Notes under the pieces: generated by a model
The model's database searches: none
Told to the model about the DNA's origin: nothing
The model's input: only the letters and a program-made list of their open reading frames with translations
Made by a program: the position numbers and the translations under genes
Origin: JBAXTE01 sp964653595
GTDB lineage: Bacteria; Bacteroidota; Bacteroidia; Bacteroidales; WCHB1-69
DNA length: 36,914 nt
Direction: 5' to 3'
NCBI GenBank assembly: GCA_964653595.1
Contig: CAZZHH010000033.1
Location: forward strand, 1 to 36,914
Part shown: piece after piece, positions 1 through 9,208 of the stretch
Layout: the number at the start of each line of letters is the position of its first letter
Position numbering within the stretch: position 1 is the first letter of the stretch

Positions 1-415
1 GAAAAAATATTTATTATTTTACCCTATAAAGTTGCATTTATTACTTGAATTTAGGGAAAATTAACCAAACAGTTTTTACAGATTAAGATAATATCGAAAA
101 TTCATTAATAAAATTAAGCACATTTTTATTTGATTTGATGCACAATTCTAGTTTTAATAAAAAAAAAGAGTTAATATTTGAATTAATTTAAGTTAACAAA
201 GAAAATTAAAATAAATTTTCTCAAAATAATGCTTTTTAATATACTGATAATCTGGCTATTAACATTATCAATACAATAAATTTACGAAATATGCTCAATT
301 AAGTCAAAACAATTTTGTATATTTACAAAATAAAATGTTAATCTTTTAGATTGTAAATTTTATTTCATTTTCAAAATTGGTCACTATTTAATAACATTGC
401 ATTGAAATATTTGAA
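1..415. other. AT-rich intergenic region upstream of rprX
   Basis: No convincing gene on either strand and no tRNA-like fold. The stretch is extremely AT-rich and presumably carries the rprX promoter. The only structure that stands out is the short inverted repeat at 312-331, listed separately. Confidence 0.6.
312..331. promoter_or_regulatory. 8-bp perfect inverted repeat upstream of rprX, possible operator
   Basis: ATTTTGTA and TACAAAAT are exact reverse complements separated by TATT. The left half overlaps a TATATTTA that resembles the Bacteroidota -7 box (TAnnTTTG). Its place about 85 bp ahead of the RprX start would suit an operator or autoregulatory site, but an AT-rich palindrome can arise by chance, so function is inference. 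Confidence 0.3.
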
Positions 416-1669
416 ATGAGTCTTAGAAATAATATAAAAACAGTATATTTTAGCGTTGTCATTTTTTTGGCATTGTTATTATTATTTGTTTTTATACTAT
501 TGCATAAGTATGCCTATAATTCAGAAAAGCAAGAAATTCAGAATAACATTAGTTTAATTTTACAAAAGACTCTGATTAAAGAATTAACATTCAAAGACTC
601 TACTAAAATTGACACTAATTTCAACAATTATATTTTTTTCAAAGACATTTTATTTCCAAGCATTCAAAAAAACATCAGTGATTCATTAAGGATTGAAGAT
701 GCGATTGTTGTAATCACAACAGCTTCTAAGGATCAGATAATTTTTTCTTCATCTGAATCGGTATTTAATAAATGGGATGAAACTCCAATTACTGCATCCG
801 TTAGCCTTCCTAACAAAGGAGTACTTACAACTTATATTATACATTACCACATTCGGGATTATAATCTTTTGGTGATATCAAATCTCAAAACGGCAATGTT
901 TCTTACCATAATAGTTGTAGTACTATTTATAATTATTTACATTTATGTTATTAAAAGATGGATTGGCAGTAATAAGGAATCTAAATTAAAAGATGATTTT
1001 TTCCAAAACATCACTCACGAATTAAAAACTCCCATTGCAACCACATCCATTGCTATTGACATATTTAAAAAATTCAAATACGAATTATCAGCAGATAAGA
1101 CAGAAATATACATTAACATCATAAGAGAAGAGAATCGCAAAATGAAACAAATCGTGGAGCGATTGTTAAGTATTTCTGTCATCGAAAATAGTGCATCCAA
1201 AATGACTATTGCGGAGATTGATATCCATGAGTTATTAAAAAAGGAGAGTAAGAATTTTCAATTTATTGCCTCAGAAAATGGAGGCTCAATTACAACTCAA
1301 TTTGAAGCAAGTGAATATATTGTAAAAGGAGATTATTCTTTTATCACCATGATTTTTACCAATTTACTAGACAACGCCCTAAAATATTCACCAACTAATC
1401 CTATTATCAATATAACCACTCGTTCATCCAAAGATGGGATTTATGTTACCATTACGGATAATGGAATTGGAATACCAAATGAATCTATTTCAAAAATCTT
1501 CAACAAAACCTATCGAATTAAGAATGGTTTTAACATAAAAGGATTTGGTTTGGGGTTGTATTTTGTAAAACAATTAGTAGAAATTCACAAGGGGAAAATT
1601 ACTGCTACAAGCGAACTCAATAAAGGTTCAAAATTCACTGTATATTTACCATTTAACAATTCAAAATAA
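416..1669 (+). CDS. rprX: Sensor histidine kinase, RprX-like
   Basis: Membrane histidine kinase that should autophosphorylate and pass phosphate to the RprY-like regulator encoded 27 bp downstream. Visible order: TM1 about residues 10-30, an extracytoplasmic sensor region of about 130 residues, TM2 about 159-181, then the HisKA helix with phospho-acceptor His201 in NITHELKTP and a HATPase domain with N box around Asn320, G1 box DNGIGIP from Asp348 and G2 box GFGLGL from about Gly376. There is no obvious HAMP domain; the linker after TM2 is short. The ATG at 416 puts the start just before the hydrophobic segment. The RprX assignment rests on the pairing with an RprY-type regulator; the stimulus cannot be read from the sequence. 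Confidence 0.88.
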   Translation: MSLRNNIKTVYFSVVIFLALLLLFVFILLHKYAYNSEKQEIQNNISLILQKTLIKELTFKDSTKIDTNFNNYIFFKDILFPSIQKNISDSLRIEDAIVVITTASKDQIIFSSSESVFNKWDETPITASVSLPNKGVLTTYIIHYHIRDYNLLVISNLKTAMFLTIIVVVLFIIIYIYVIKRWIGSNKESKLKDDFFQNITHELKTPIATTSIAIDIFKKFKYELSADKTEIYINIIREENRKMKQIVERLLSISVIENSASKMTIAEIDIHELLKKESKNFQFIASENGGSITTQFEASEYIVKGDYSFITMIFTNLLDNALKYSPTNPIINITTRSSKDGIYVTITDNGIGIPNESISKIFNKTYRIKNGFNIKGFGLGLYFVKQLVEIHKGKITATSELNKGSKFTVYLPFNNSK

Positions 1670-1696
1670 TAATTAACAACTAAAAATAATAAAAAG

Positions 1697-2434
1697 ATGA
1701 GAGGCGAAAAAAACAAAATTTTATTGGTAGAAGATAACCAAAACTTACGTTTAGTCCTAAAAGACTATCTTGAAATGTTAAACTATGAAGTTACAGCATG
1801 TAGTGATGGAGAAGAAGGCACAAAAATTTTCAACAAAGATAAATTTGATTTGTGCATATTAGACATTATGATGCCTGTAAAAGACGGTTTTAGTCTAGCT
1901 CAAGAGATTAGAAACATAGACAAAAATGTACCTATGATTTTTCTAACTGCTCGCACCCTTAAAGAGGATAAAATCAAAGGATTCAAAATTGGGGCCGATG
2001 ATTACATCACAAAACCATTTAGCACGGAAGAATTGAGTTTGCGTATCGAGGCAATTTTACGTAGAACTAAGGCTGTAAAAATCACTTCCTTCCTTGGCGA
2101 ACAAGAAGTTTTCCAAATGGGAATATTTACTTTTGACTATAGTGCTCTTCAATTAAAATCACCTAGCATTAATCGCAGTTTAACTCGTAAAGAATCCGAT
2201 TTACTTAAACTTTTAGCTTCACACAAAAACACTTTAATTCCTAGAGAGGTAATTTTAAAAACAGTTTGGGGTGAAGATGATTATTTTATCGGCAGAAGTA
2301 TGGATGTATTTATTACTAAACTTCGTAAATACCTAAAAGAGGATCCAAATGTAAACATCAAAAACATACATGGTTCTGGTTTTAAATTAGAAATTATTGG
2401 AGAAGATTTGGATGTAAATATTCCACAAGATTAA
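1697..2434 (+). CDS. rprY: OmpR-family response regulator RprY
   Basis: DNA-binding partner of the upstream kinase. The receiver domain covers about residues 6-120, with acidic pocket Glu12/Asp13, phospho-acceptor Asp56 in LCILDIMMP, Thr84 and Lys106. A winged-helix OmpR/PhoB DNA-binding domain follows at about 150-235. The receiver motif TLKEDKIKGFKIGADDYITK closely resembles Bacteroides RprY as I remember it. Cotranscription with rprX is likely from the 27-bp gap, and transcription should stop at the long hairpin at 2479-2517. RprY homologues in this order are linked to redox/stress and envelope regulation; the target genes here are unknown. Confidence 0.9.
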   Translation: MRGEKNKILLVEDNQNLRLVLKDYLEMLNYEVTACSDGEEGTKIFNKDKFDLCILDIMMPVKDGFSLAQEIRNIDKNVPMIFLTARTLKEDKIKGFKIGADDYITKPFSTEELSLRIEAILRRTKAVKITSFLGEQEVFQMGIFTFDYSALQLKSPSINRSLTRKESDLLKLLASHKNTLIPREVILKTVWGEDDYFIGRSMDVFITKLRKYLKEDPNVNIKNIHGSGFKLEIIGEDLDVNIPQD

Positions 2435-2478
2435 CATTCTAATTCTCAAGCATAATTCTTTACCAGTAAAATTTATGT

Positions 2479-2517
2479 AAATAATAAAAGGAGAATTTGA
2501 TTCTCCTTTTATTATTT
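2479..2517 (+). terminator. Strong hairpin terminator after rprY
   Basis: A perfect 17-bp stem (left arm 2479-2495, right arm 2501-2517) with a 5-nt loop TTTGA. The core is AAAAGGAGAA/TTCTCCTTTT. The A-rich left and T-rich right flanks let it act as an intrinsic terminator, separating rprXY from purD. Confidence 0.85.
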
Positions 2518-2529
2518 CAAAAAGAGGAG

Positions 2530-2560
2530 TTTCAAAATTTATCAAAAATGATTACCTTTG
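2530..2560 (+). promoter_or_regulatory. Promoter of the purD operon
   Basis: TACCTTTG at 2553-2560 matches the Bacteroidota -7 consensus TAnnTTTG. TTTC at 2530-2533 fits the -33 TTTG at three of four bases with a 19-bp spacer. It lies about 25 bp upstream of the purD ATG, implying a short leader. Confidence 0.65.
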
Positions 2561-2585
2561 AGCCCTAAAAATAAAAAAAATAAAA

Positions 2586-3878
2586 ATGAATATTTTACTG
2601 ATTGGATCGGGTGGTAGAGAGAGTGCTATGGCTTGGAAAATTGCACAAAGTAAAATCACAACAGAATTATATATTACTCCTGGCAATGCAGGAAGTAGTT
2701 TATATGGCACACAGCTTTCGATACAAGAATCGAATTTTGAAGAGATTGGCCGATTTTGTTTAGATAAAAAAATCGGAATGGTTGTCATTGGACCTGAGAC
2801 ACCTTTAGCACTTGGCATTTACGATTACTTTAAATCCATATCAGAACTATCAAATATCCTTATCATTGGACCATCCCAACAAGCATCTCAACTAGAGAGC
2901 AGCAAAGATTTTGCTAAAGAATTTATGTTGGAATATCATATTCCTACAGCATCCTACAAAACTTTCACCAAGGAAAACATCCATGATGGGTATTCCTATA
3001 TTGATAGCTTAAATCCTCCGTATGTCTTAAAAGCCGATGGATTAGCAGCAGGCAAAGGAGTTGTAATAGTAGACTCTAAAGAAGAAGCCAAAAACACATT
3101 AACCGATTTTTTACTCTATGATAAACTTGGACATTCAGGAAATAAAGTGGTGATAGAAGAGTTTTTATCAGGAATCGAATGTTCAATGTTTGTTCTTACA
3201 GATGGAAAAGATTACCTATTACTACCTAATGCAAAGGATTACAAACGAATAGGTGAACAGGACAGTGGGTTAAACACAGGTGGCATGGGCTCTATATCAC
3301 CGGTTCCATTTGTTGATAAGTCATTTGAAGAAAAAGTAATTAGTCGGATCATCGTTCCTACTTTAGAAGGGATTAAAAAAGAGAAATTAACCTATTGTGG
3401 ATTTATCTTTTTTGGTATAATTAAAGTAAATGACGATCCTTATGTCATAGAATACAATGTAAGGATGGGAGACCCTGAAACTGAATCGGTAATGCCAAGA
3501 ATTGAAAGCGATATAGTAGCACATATGATAGCAGCTGCAACAGGCCAACTTAGAAGTGAAAAAATGGAAATTAGCAACGATGCTACAGCTACTGTTATGC
3601 TGGTTTCAAAAGGATACCCAGAAACATATGCAAAAGGAGATATCATTGAAATTGACTCCGAAAAGACCAGACATAGCATGCTCTTTTTTGCAGGAGTTTC
3701 TAAAAACGACGTAGAAAAAAACGTCACCTCTGGCGGACGAGTAATAGCAGTAACTTCTAGAGCAAAAACATTAAAAGAAGCACTTGATATGTCCTATCAA
3801 AGTATTCAAAATATTACCTATTCAGGGATGTATTATCGCAGAGATATTGGATATGAATTTTTAGAAAATGAATTATGA
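2586..3878 (+). CDS. purD: Phosphoribosylamine--glycine ligase (GAR synthetase)
   Basis: Second step of de novo purine synthesis: ATP-dependent joining of glycine to phosphoribosylamine, in the cytoplasm. 430 residues is the usual PurD length. Visible are the N-terminal GSGGRESA nucleotide-binding start, the glycine-rich KADGLAAGKGV of the ATP-grasp fold, GGMGSISPVP, and the metal-binding GDPETESVMPR near residues 296-306, followed by the C-terminal PurD cap. The stop overlaps the next gene's ATG (ATGA), so purD, the DUF6427 gene and rnhB look translationally coupled. The start is supported by the promoter 25 bp upstream. Confidence 0.96.
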   Translation: MNILLIGSGGRESAMAWKIAQSKITTELYITPGNAGSSLYGTQLSIQESNFEEIGRFCLDKKIGMVVIGPETPLALGIYDYFKSISELSNILIIGPSQQASQLESSKDFAKEFMLEYHIPTASYKTFTKENIHDGYSYIDSLNPPYVLKADGLAAGKGVVIVDSKEEAKNTLTDFLLYDKLGHSGNKVVIEEFLSGIECSMFVLTDGKDYLLLPNAKDYKRIGEQDSGLNTGGMGSISPVPFVDKSFEEKVISRIIVPTLEGIKKEKLTYCGFIFFGIIKVNDDPYVIEYNVRMGDPETESVMPRIESDIVAHMIAAATGQLRSEKMEISNDATATVMLVSKGYPETYAKGDIIEIDSEKTRHSMLFFAGVSKNDVEKNVTSGGRVIAVTSRAKTLKEALDMSYQSIQNITYSGMYYRRDIGYEFLENEL

Positions 3879-4855
3879 TTTTTTCTATAAGAACATATCA
3901 ACCTCTTAGTCAAATTGGTCTGTTGATTGTAGCATTTATATGGTTAATCTGCAAATCATTCATGACCACTCCTCCTACTGAAATTATTCCAATTTATGAG
4001 CCTTTATCAAGAATATACTTTTCATATGCACCTCAAGATGCATTTGTGAATCTGGTAATATCGATTCTATTGTTATCTTTTCAGGCTGTATATTTGTCCA
4101 TATTGATGCAAAAACACAACTTAGTAGAAAGAAACAATTGGATCCCTTCCATTCTGTATTTAGTGCTATCAATAATAACTATGAATGGGATTTTAACCAA
4201 CATAGTCATCTCAAACCTATTTATCTTATTGATGTTTGGCCGACTTTTCGACTCATTTCAATCCATCAAAGGGGTAGACAATGTAATGCTTTCGAGCTTT
4301 TATGTAACCATAAGTTCATTATTTTATTATCCATCCATTATTTTAATCCTAGCCATTTTTATTTGTTTAATAATATTCCGACATATAAATTGGAGACATT
4401 TTGTCTCTATACTCTTAGGGATGTTTATTCCCATATTATATTTGGCAACTTTTTACTTCTTAACAGACGAACTATTCGTTCAATATAATTTAATTACGCA
4501 AATGTGGAGTGAAATTTTTGCTCATTTGCACGAAATTGTTTTGGATCGAATAATTCTGACACTTATTATCTCCTTTTTTCTCTTTTTATCCATTTTTCAT
4601 CTTTCTCTCCACCAACAAGGTAAGTTAATTAAAATTAGAAAAAAGACTAGTGTCCTGATTACATTTTCAATTTTTTCAATTATCATGTTGCTAATATCTA
4701 CTCAGCCTACAGCCCAAAGTTTGTTAAACATCATTTTATTATTATCAGCTACTTTTTCCATCTATTTAATCGAAGTAAAAAAGCAACTCGTTTCTACCAT
4801 TCTTTTTTGGTCGATTGTTCTTACCACAATTTTGTCAACCGTTGATATAATATGA
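3875..4855 (+). CDS. DUF6427-type polytopic membrane protein
   Basis: Integral inner-membrane protein of 326 residues with about nine or ten hydrophobic segments and short, mostly basic connecting loops. I recognise it only as the Bacteroidota family of uncharacterised membrane proteins (DUF6427) often found between purD and other housekeeping genes. It overlaps purD at 3875-3878 and rnhB at 4852-4855, each time with ATGA, which argues for coupled translation and for the start chosen. No catalytic motif or signal for a particular substrate is visible; a transport or envelope role would be a guess. Confidence 0.7.
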   Translation: MIFSIRTYQPLSQIGLLIVAFIWLICKSFMTTPPTEIIPIYEPLSRIYFSYAPQDAFVNLVISILLLSFQAVYLSILMQKHNLVERNNWIPSILYLVLSIITMNGILTNIVISNLFILLMFGRLFDSFQSIKGVDNVMLSSFYVTISSLFYYPSIILILAIFICLIIFRHINWRHFVSILLGMFIPILYLATFYFLTDELFVQYNLITQMWSEIFAHLHEIVLDRIILTLIISFFLFLSIFHLSLHQQGKLIKIRKKTSVLITFSIFSIIMLLISTQPTAQSLLNIILLLSATFSIYLIEVKKQLVSTILFWSIVLTTILSTVDII

Positions 4856-5454
4856 GTATTCCCATATTAAAAGAAAGATATCAAGATAGAATTGAAGCAG
4901 GTTGTGACGAAGCCGGAAGAGGTTGTTTGGTTGGACCTGTATTTGCTGCAGCCGTTATTTTAAATCCTAATTTGCCTATAAATGGATTAAATGACAGCAA
5001 AAAAATATCCTCCAAAAACAGAACAATTCTTGCTCATGAGATAAAAAAAAATGCCTTTGCATGGTCTGTTTATAAAATTATGGAAGCCGAAATTGACAGC
5101 ATAAATATATTAAATGCTTCTATAAAAGCAATGAATGAAGCCATCCGTTTGCTTAAAGAAAAACCTGAATTTGTGATTGTCGATGGCAACCGATTTTACA
5201 CAGATCAAGAGTTCGAATTCCAATGTATCGTAAAAGGCGATTCTCTTTATCAGTCGATTGCAGCAGCTTCTATCCTAGCAAAAACAGAGCGTGACCTTTA
5301 TATGAAAACTATCCATGAAGAATTTCCACAGTATAATTGGGATAAAAACATGGGATATGGAACGCTAGAACACAGAAAAGCCATTGAAAAATATGGACAG
5401 ACATGCTACCATAGAAAAAGTTTTCACCTAAAAAACCAACTTTCTCTATTTTAA
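4852..5454 (+). CDS. rnhB: Ribonuclease HII
   Basis: Removes RNA from RNA/DNA hybrids and single ribonucleotides from DNA. 200 residues, normal for the family. The catalytic acids are in GCDEAGRG (Asp19, Glu20) and VDGN (Asp111), with a further acid in the AKTERD segment (Asp148). It starts inside the ATGA overlap with the preceding membrane protein gene. Its TAA lies in the palindrome TTAA at 5451-5454, which also supplies the stop of the convergent glycosyltransferase gene. Confidence 0.95.
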   Translation: MSIPILKERYQDRIEAGCDEAGRGCLVGPVFAAAVILNPNLPINGLNDSKKISSKNRTILAHEIKKNAFAWSVYKIMEAEIDSINILNASIKAMNEAIRLLKEKPEFVIVDGNRFYTDQEFEFQCIVKGDSLYQSIAAASILAKTERDLYMKTIHEEFPQYNWDKNMGYGTLEHRKAIEKYGQTCYHRKSFHLKNQLSLF

Positions 5455-7391
5455 CGACCCAATTTTGAAATGGATTTCAAAATAATCAATAAGTCATTTT
5501 CAACTTTATAATCGCTGGCATACACATGGTTTGCTTTCTCCACTAGCTCTAAAGTTAAATCTGTGATATTCAAACCATCTGTAGTATACAAAACACCAGA
5601 CTTCAGGACAAAATCTTCATTTTTAATGATTGGATTAAACCCAACCCAACTTTTTTTACCAAATAGCACTGAGAAAATATTTTTGAGGTAGCGCAAGGGG
5701 CTAGAAAACCAACCAAAAATTGGAAAAGTTACGATTAAAAAGAAAGATACAAGCACATCCAAAATTCTTTTGTTTCTTTTGTTACGAGCGTGAGTAATAG
5801 AATTAATTTCAATAACATAAATATCTCCCGAACGATTTATCGAGCTACTACCAATAATAGAAAGACTATCGGGAGGTGCTATTTTATATTCCAATTGATA
5901 CGGTTGGAGTTTGCCCATCAACGTAATAATTTCGTTAGCAGATAAATCCTTAGAGCAAAACACTACTTCATTAATTTTATAAATTGTAACAATTTCAGAA
6001 ATCTGGTTTAAAGTCCCTAAACTCTCCTTCTCCTTTTCTATTGTCAAAAATCCAATAAAGTTAGGATTTAAATTCGTTCTTCTAAGAATCTCCACAACTC
6101 TATGAACTTCATTTACACCTCCCACCACTAAAAAACGATGACTAGCCTCATTCCCAAATGAGAACTTAATTGCACCAATCGTGTTTAATAAAAGTCGCCA
6201 TGCAACAGAAACCACAATTACAGACACTGAGCCAAGAAATATCATTGCCCTAGAGTATCGATATTGATCAGGTAAAAGAGCGTATAAAACTAGGATAACA
6301 AGAGTGCCTCCCAACACTCCCTTAACAATTTTTGAGGGCTTACTTTTACTGTTGTATCCATCGGAAAGATAAATGCTATAAATCCATATAAAAATATAAA
6401 TAGGAACTGCAACTAAAATATATTCATCCGGAAAATGAGTTGATTTTTGGAATAATGCAACATCTTCCCAATAGTTTTTCAGCAGAAACATCGAAAGAAA
6501 AATCAAAATGAAATCTGAGACAGGTAACCATATTTGTTGTAAAAATCTTTTTGAAATACTGATGGCTGCTCTAAAATAAATTGCAAAATTAATAATGGAT
6601 ATAAAGAAACTTTTACTTTTACCAGAGAAGTGCTTTCGAGCAAAAATTCGCATGGCGTTATAAAACACAAATACGTAGTTTAAACTTCCTTTTTTGGTAC
6701 TCTCTCCCTTATAATGGAGAATGGTAGTGTCGGAGAAGTAGAAATTTTTAAAACCTCCTTTAAGAATGCGATATGAAAGATCAATATCTTCTCCATACAT
6801 AAAGTAATCTTCATCGAGCAATCCTACTTTATCGAGTGTTTCCGATCGAAGCAACATGAATGCTCCTGACAAAACATCTACTTCAAAACTTTTGTTTTTA
6901 TCTAAGTAGGTGAGATGATATTTTCCGAATCTTTTTGATTTATTAAACAACTTTGACAGACCGAAAATTTTATAAAAAGCCACCTCTGGTGTTGGCAATC
7001 CTCTTTTCGACTCTGGTAAAAAATTTCCTTTTCCATCTACCATTTTTACACCCAATCCACCAACATCGGGATGTAAATCCATAAAATGGATGGTTTTGCT
7101 AAACGAATCTGTCTCCACAATCGTGTCGGGATTGAGTAATAGAATATATTCGCCTTTGGCAAGTTTGATTGCTTGATTGTTTGCCTTAGAAAATCCAACA
7201 TTATCCGTATTGGCAATACAATTCACCCAAGGAAATTTTTGCGACAACATTTGCATTGAACCATCTACGGAGTTGTTGTCGACTACCCATACTTCCGCTT
7301 CGATTCCATCAATAGCTTTTTCTACTGAATACAAGCACTGTTCTAAAAAATGTTCAACATTGTAGTTTACAATGATTACACTTAACTTCAT
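5451..7391 (-). CDS. Family 2 glycosyltransferase fused to a degenerate sugar-phosphate transferase-like membrane module
   Basis: 646 residues in two parts. Residues 1-280 are a GT-A family 2 glycosyltransferase: start MKLSVIIVNYN, nucleotide-sugar site VVDNNSVDGS, metal motif LLNPDTIVE and acceptor motif EDIDLSYR. The rest has several membrane helices, a Rossmann-like segment (FLVVGGVNEVHRVVEILR) as in the CoA-binding region of WcaJ-type polyprenyl-phosphate sugar transferases, and a final helix starting KRILDVLVSF. The usual catalytic block after that helix (KFRSM and the acidic pair) is missing; instead there is a short tail ending ILKSISKLGR. By inference it transfers a sugar to a lipid-linked or surface glycan. 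Its own promoter lies at 7475-7482. Confidence 0.85.
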   Translation of the reverse strand: MKLSVIIVNYNVEHFLEQCLYSVEKAIDGIEAEVWVVDNNSVDGSMQMLSQKFPWVNCIANTDNVGFSKANNQAIKLAKGEYILLLNPDTIVETDSFSKTIHFMDLHPDVGGLGVKMVDGKGNFLPESKRGLPTPEVAFYKIFGLSKLFNKSKRFGKYHLTYLDKNKSFEVDVLSGAFMLLRSETLDKVGLLDEDYFMYGEDIDLSYRILKGGFKNFYFSDTTILHYKGESTKKGSLNYVFVFYNAMRIFARKHFSGKSKSFFISIINFAIYFRAAISISKRFLQQIWLPVSDFILIFLSMFLLKNYWEDVALFQKSTHFPDEYILVAVPIYIFIWIYSIYLSDGYNSKSKPSKIVKGVLGGTLVILVLYALLPDQYRYSRAMIFLGSVSVIVVSVAWRLLLNTIGAIKFSFGNEASHRFLVVGGVNEVHRVVEILRRTNLNPNFIGFLTIEKEKESLGTLNQISEIVTIYKINEVVFCSKDLSANEIITLMGKLQPYQLEYKIAPPDSLSIIGSSSINRSGDIYVIEINSITHARNKRNKRILDVLVSFFLIVTFPIFGWFSSPLRYLKNIFSVLFGKKSWVGFNPIIKNEDFVLKSGVLYTTDGLNITDLTLELVEKANHVYASDYKVENDLLIILKSISKLGR

Positions 7392-7474
7392 TCGATATCA
7401 ATTATAAATTAAATAAAAATGAACAACACCCCTTGTTTAGCCAAAGCAAGAAATCATTTTTATAAATCAACGAG

Positions 7475-7503
7475 CAAAGATATAAAAAATAGTGGGGAAT
7501 AAA
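7475..7503 (-). promoter_or_regulatory. Promoter of the glycosyltransferase gene
   Basis: On the minus strand TATCTTTG (7475-7482) is a full match to TAnnTTTG. A TTTA at 7500-7503 is a weak -33 element with a 17-bp spacer. The gene starts about 84 bp downstream. Confidence 0.6.
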
Positions 7504-7522
7504 GGGATAAAGGTAAGTATTT

Positions 7523-9208
7523 TTACTTTTTAAAGGATCCTAGTTCTAATTTCAACATTATCTCCCCAGTTTGTCTCCACCTTGAGGTTGATGTAGATTC
7601 AGGTTTTAAGTCTGATTTTACAAACAAGGATAACCGTTTATTTGCATAAGCTCCAGCATACAAACCAACAGAGTTGAAATTTTGGGCATACAAACCAACC
7701 ATCCATCTATTTTTTAAGGAAATACCGGTATGTATGTCTACCGTCAATTTAGAATTAGCGAATGAATCATACTTAATTGATAAAAATGGATGCATAGCCC
7801 AATGTTGCGACATAAAGAACCTTCCACCTATATCAAGTTGAGTAACATGGGGTATTTTCATATTTATAGGCCTATCATTTTTAGAATAAAGTGGAGCTAT
7901 ATTTGAAGATGAAAGTTGTGCAAACAATGTTTTAAAGTTATATCTTACCCCAACTTGAAATGCATACATAGAAAAATCGTGATTCGAAAAATCATCAGAC
8001 TCAAAGCTAATAGTTGAGGACTTGAATCCTACACCCATTCTCAGTTGCTGATTTTTTGACAACACCAGTCGGTATGCAGAAGAGAACTGAACATTTAGTG
8101 CATCATCATGAGAATGGGTTGATTTATTAACAACAAAACCAGCTCCTATCCTATTGTTCAGCATGGTAAAAGAATTCCCAATATAAATTACACTATTATC
8201 GATATTATAAAAATTATTCTTTGTTTGAAACCCACTACTCATAACACCTGTTGAAATTGAATATCTATTTTCAATACCACTATTTGCAGGATTTTCTATA
8301 AAGCGACTATATAACAGTCCCCCAATATCATTTGAATTTTCGAGGCTATACAGCGACTTATCGGTATATCTTTTAAAAAGCGAAACATACTCTTTCATCT
8401 TGAGCGATTTTACTTTTTTAAAGTTTCCTGACTCCATACTGGTCACTGGCAATTGAGAATTGGATACGTTGGTTTGATATCTTATCTCATTTATTTTTTT
8501 CGTGTTTTCTAATTGAGAAGGTATGTTCTGATTTAATTCTAAAGCATTTACAGGTATCGATTGATTATTCGTATCAGAAATATTCACACTGCTAGAAGTT
8601 TGAGGCTTATCAGAGATTATTTGAGATTTATTTTCTACTGAATTTGAAGCAAATGTTTCTATATCAGAGATTGGATTCAAATAATTTTCATCAAAGGGAG
8701 TATTTTCGTGATAATTGGAATATTGGGCATTAACCTCATCTTCTTTGACAATAGATATTAAATTACTATTCCCTGAATCAGAATTAGAAACTAGAGTTAT
8801 CCTATCCACTTTTTGGATGCCATTTGAATTGAAATTGCCCTTTTCTATGGGCGGAGATTTAAAATTAGAAAAAGATTTTACTTGTGCAAAAGATGAATTA
8901 TCGAGAGAATGAATAGATGAAACTACAGAAGTGTTTGTATTTTTTAAAACATGTAAAGCATCCTCTTTAGTGAAATTATATTTATTATTAAAAGTGAGTT
9001 GAGCATAAAAATATCCACCTATTGCCCCTACAAATAAGAGGAGGAACCCTAAAAGCAGGAAGAGAATATTTTTATTAGTTTTAGAATTTATCTGAGATAG
9101 TTTTGCATTTTCTCTTCTAAATGTTTCAAAATCGTTCCATGCCTGTTCGGAGTCAGGAAGTTCAATCTGATTGATTTTTTTTATGAATAATTCGTCGAAT
9201 CTATCCAT
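7523..9208 (-). CDS. Trans-envelope protein: anti-sigma-like N-terminus, TM helix, long linker and PorP/SprF-like beta-barrel
   Basis: 561 residues. Residues 1-46 are a short charged cytoplasmic segment (MDRFDELFIKKI...), 47-70 one clear TM helix, about 75-310 a Ser/Asn/Gln-rich low-complexity linker, and about 320-561 alternating amphipathic strands as in an outer-membrane barrel. The barrel has PorP/SprF-like phrases such as RIGAGFVVN, LSKNQQLRMGVGF, NRWMVGLYAQ and EIMLKLELG. Its ATG overlaps the end of the ECF sigma gene by 8 bp, so the natural reading is a cognate anti-sigma or sensor. Architecture is seen; anti-sigma function and a T9SS link are inference. Similar sigma/barrel pairs exist in Bacteroidota, usually annotated only as outer membrane beta-barrel protein. 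Confidence 0.7.
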   Translation of the reverse strand: MDRFDELFIKKINQIELPDSEQAWNDFETFRRENAKLSQINSKTNKNILFLLLGFLLLFVGAIGGYFYAQLTFNNKYNFTKEDALHVLKNTNTSVVSSIHSLDNSSFAQVKSFSNFKSPPIEKGNFNSNGIQKVDRITLVSNSDSGNSNLISIVKEDEVNAQYSNYHENTPFDENYLNPISDIETFASNSVENKSQIISDKPQTSSSVNISDTNNQSIPVNALELNQNIPSQLENTKKINEIRYQTNVSNSQLPVTSMESGNFKKVKSLKMKEYVSLFKRYTDKSLYSLENSNDIGGLLYSRFIENPANSGIENRYSISTGVMSSGFQTKNNFYNIDNSVIYIGNSFTMLNNRIGAGFVVNKSTHSHDDALNVQFSSAYRLVLSKNQQLRMGVGFKSSTISFESDDFSNHDFSMYAFQVGVRYNFKTLFAQLSSSNIAPLYSKNDRPINMKIPHVTQLDIGGRFFMSQHWAMHPFLSIKYDSFANSKLTVDIHTGISLKNRWMVGLYAQNFNSVGLYAGAYANKRLSLFVKSDLKPESTSTSRWRQTGEIMLKLELGSFKK

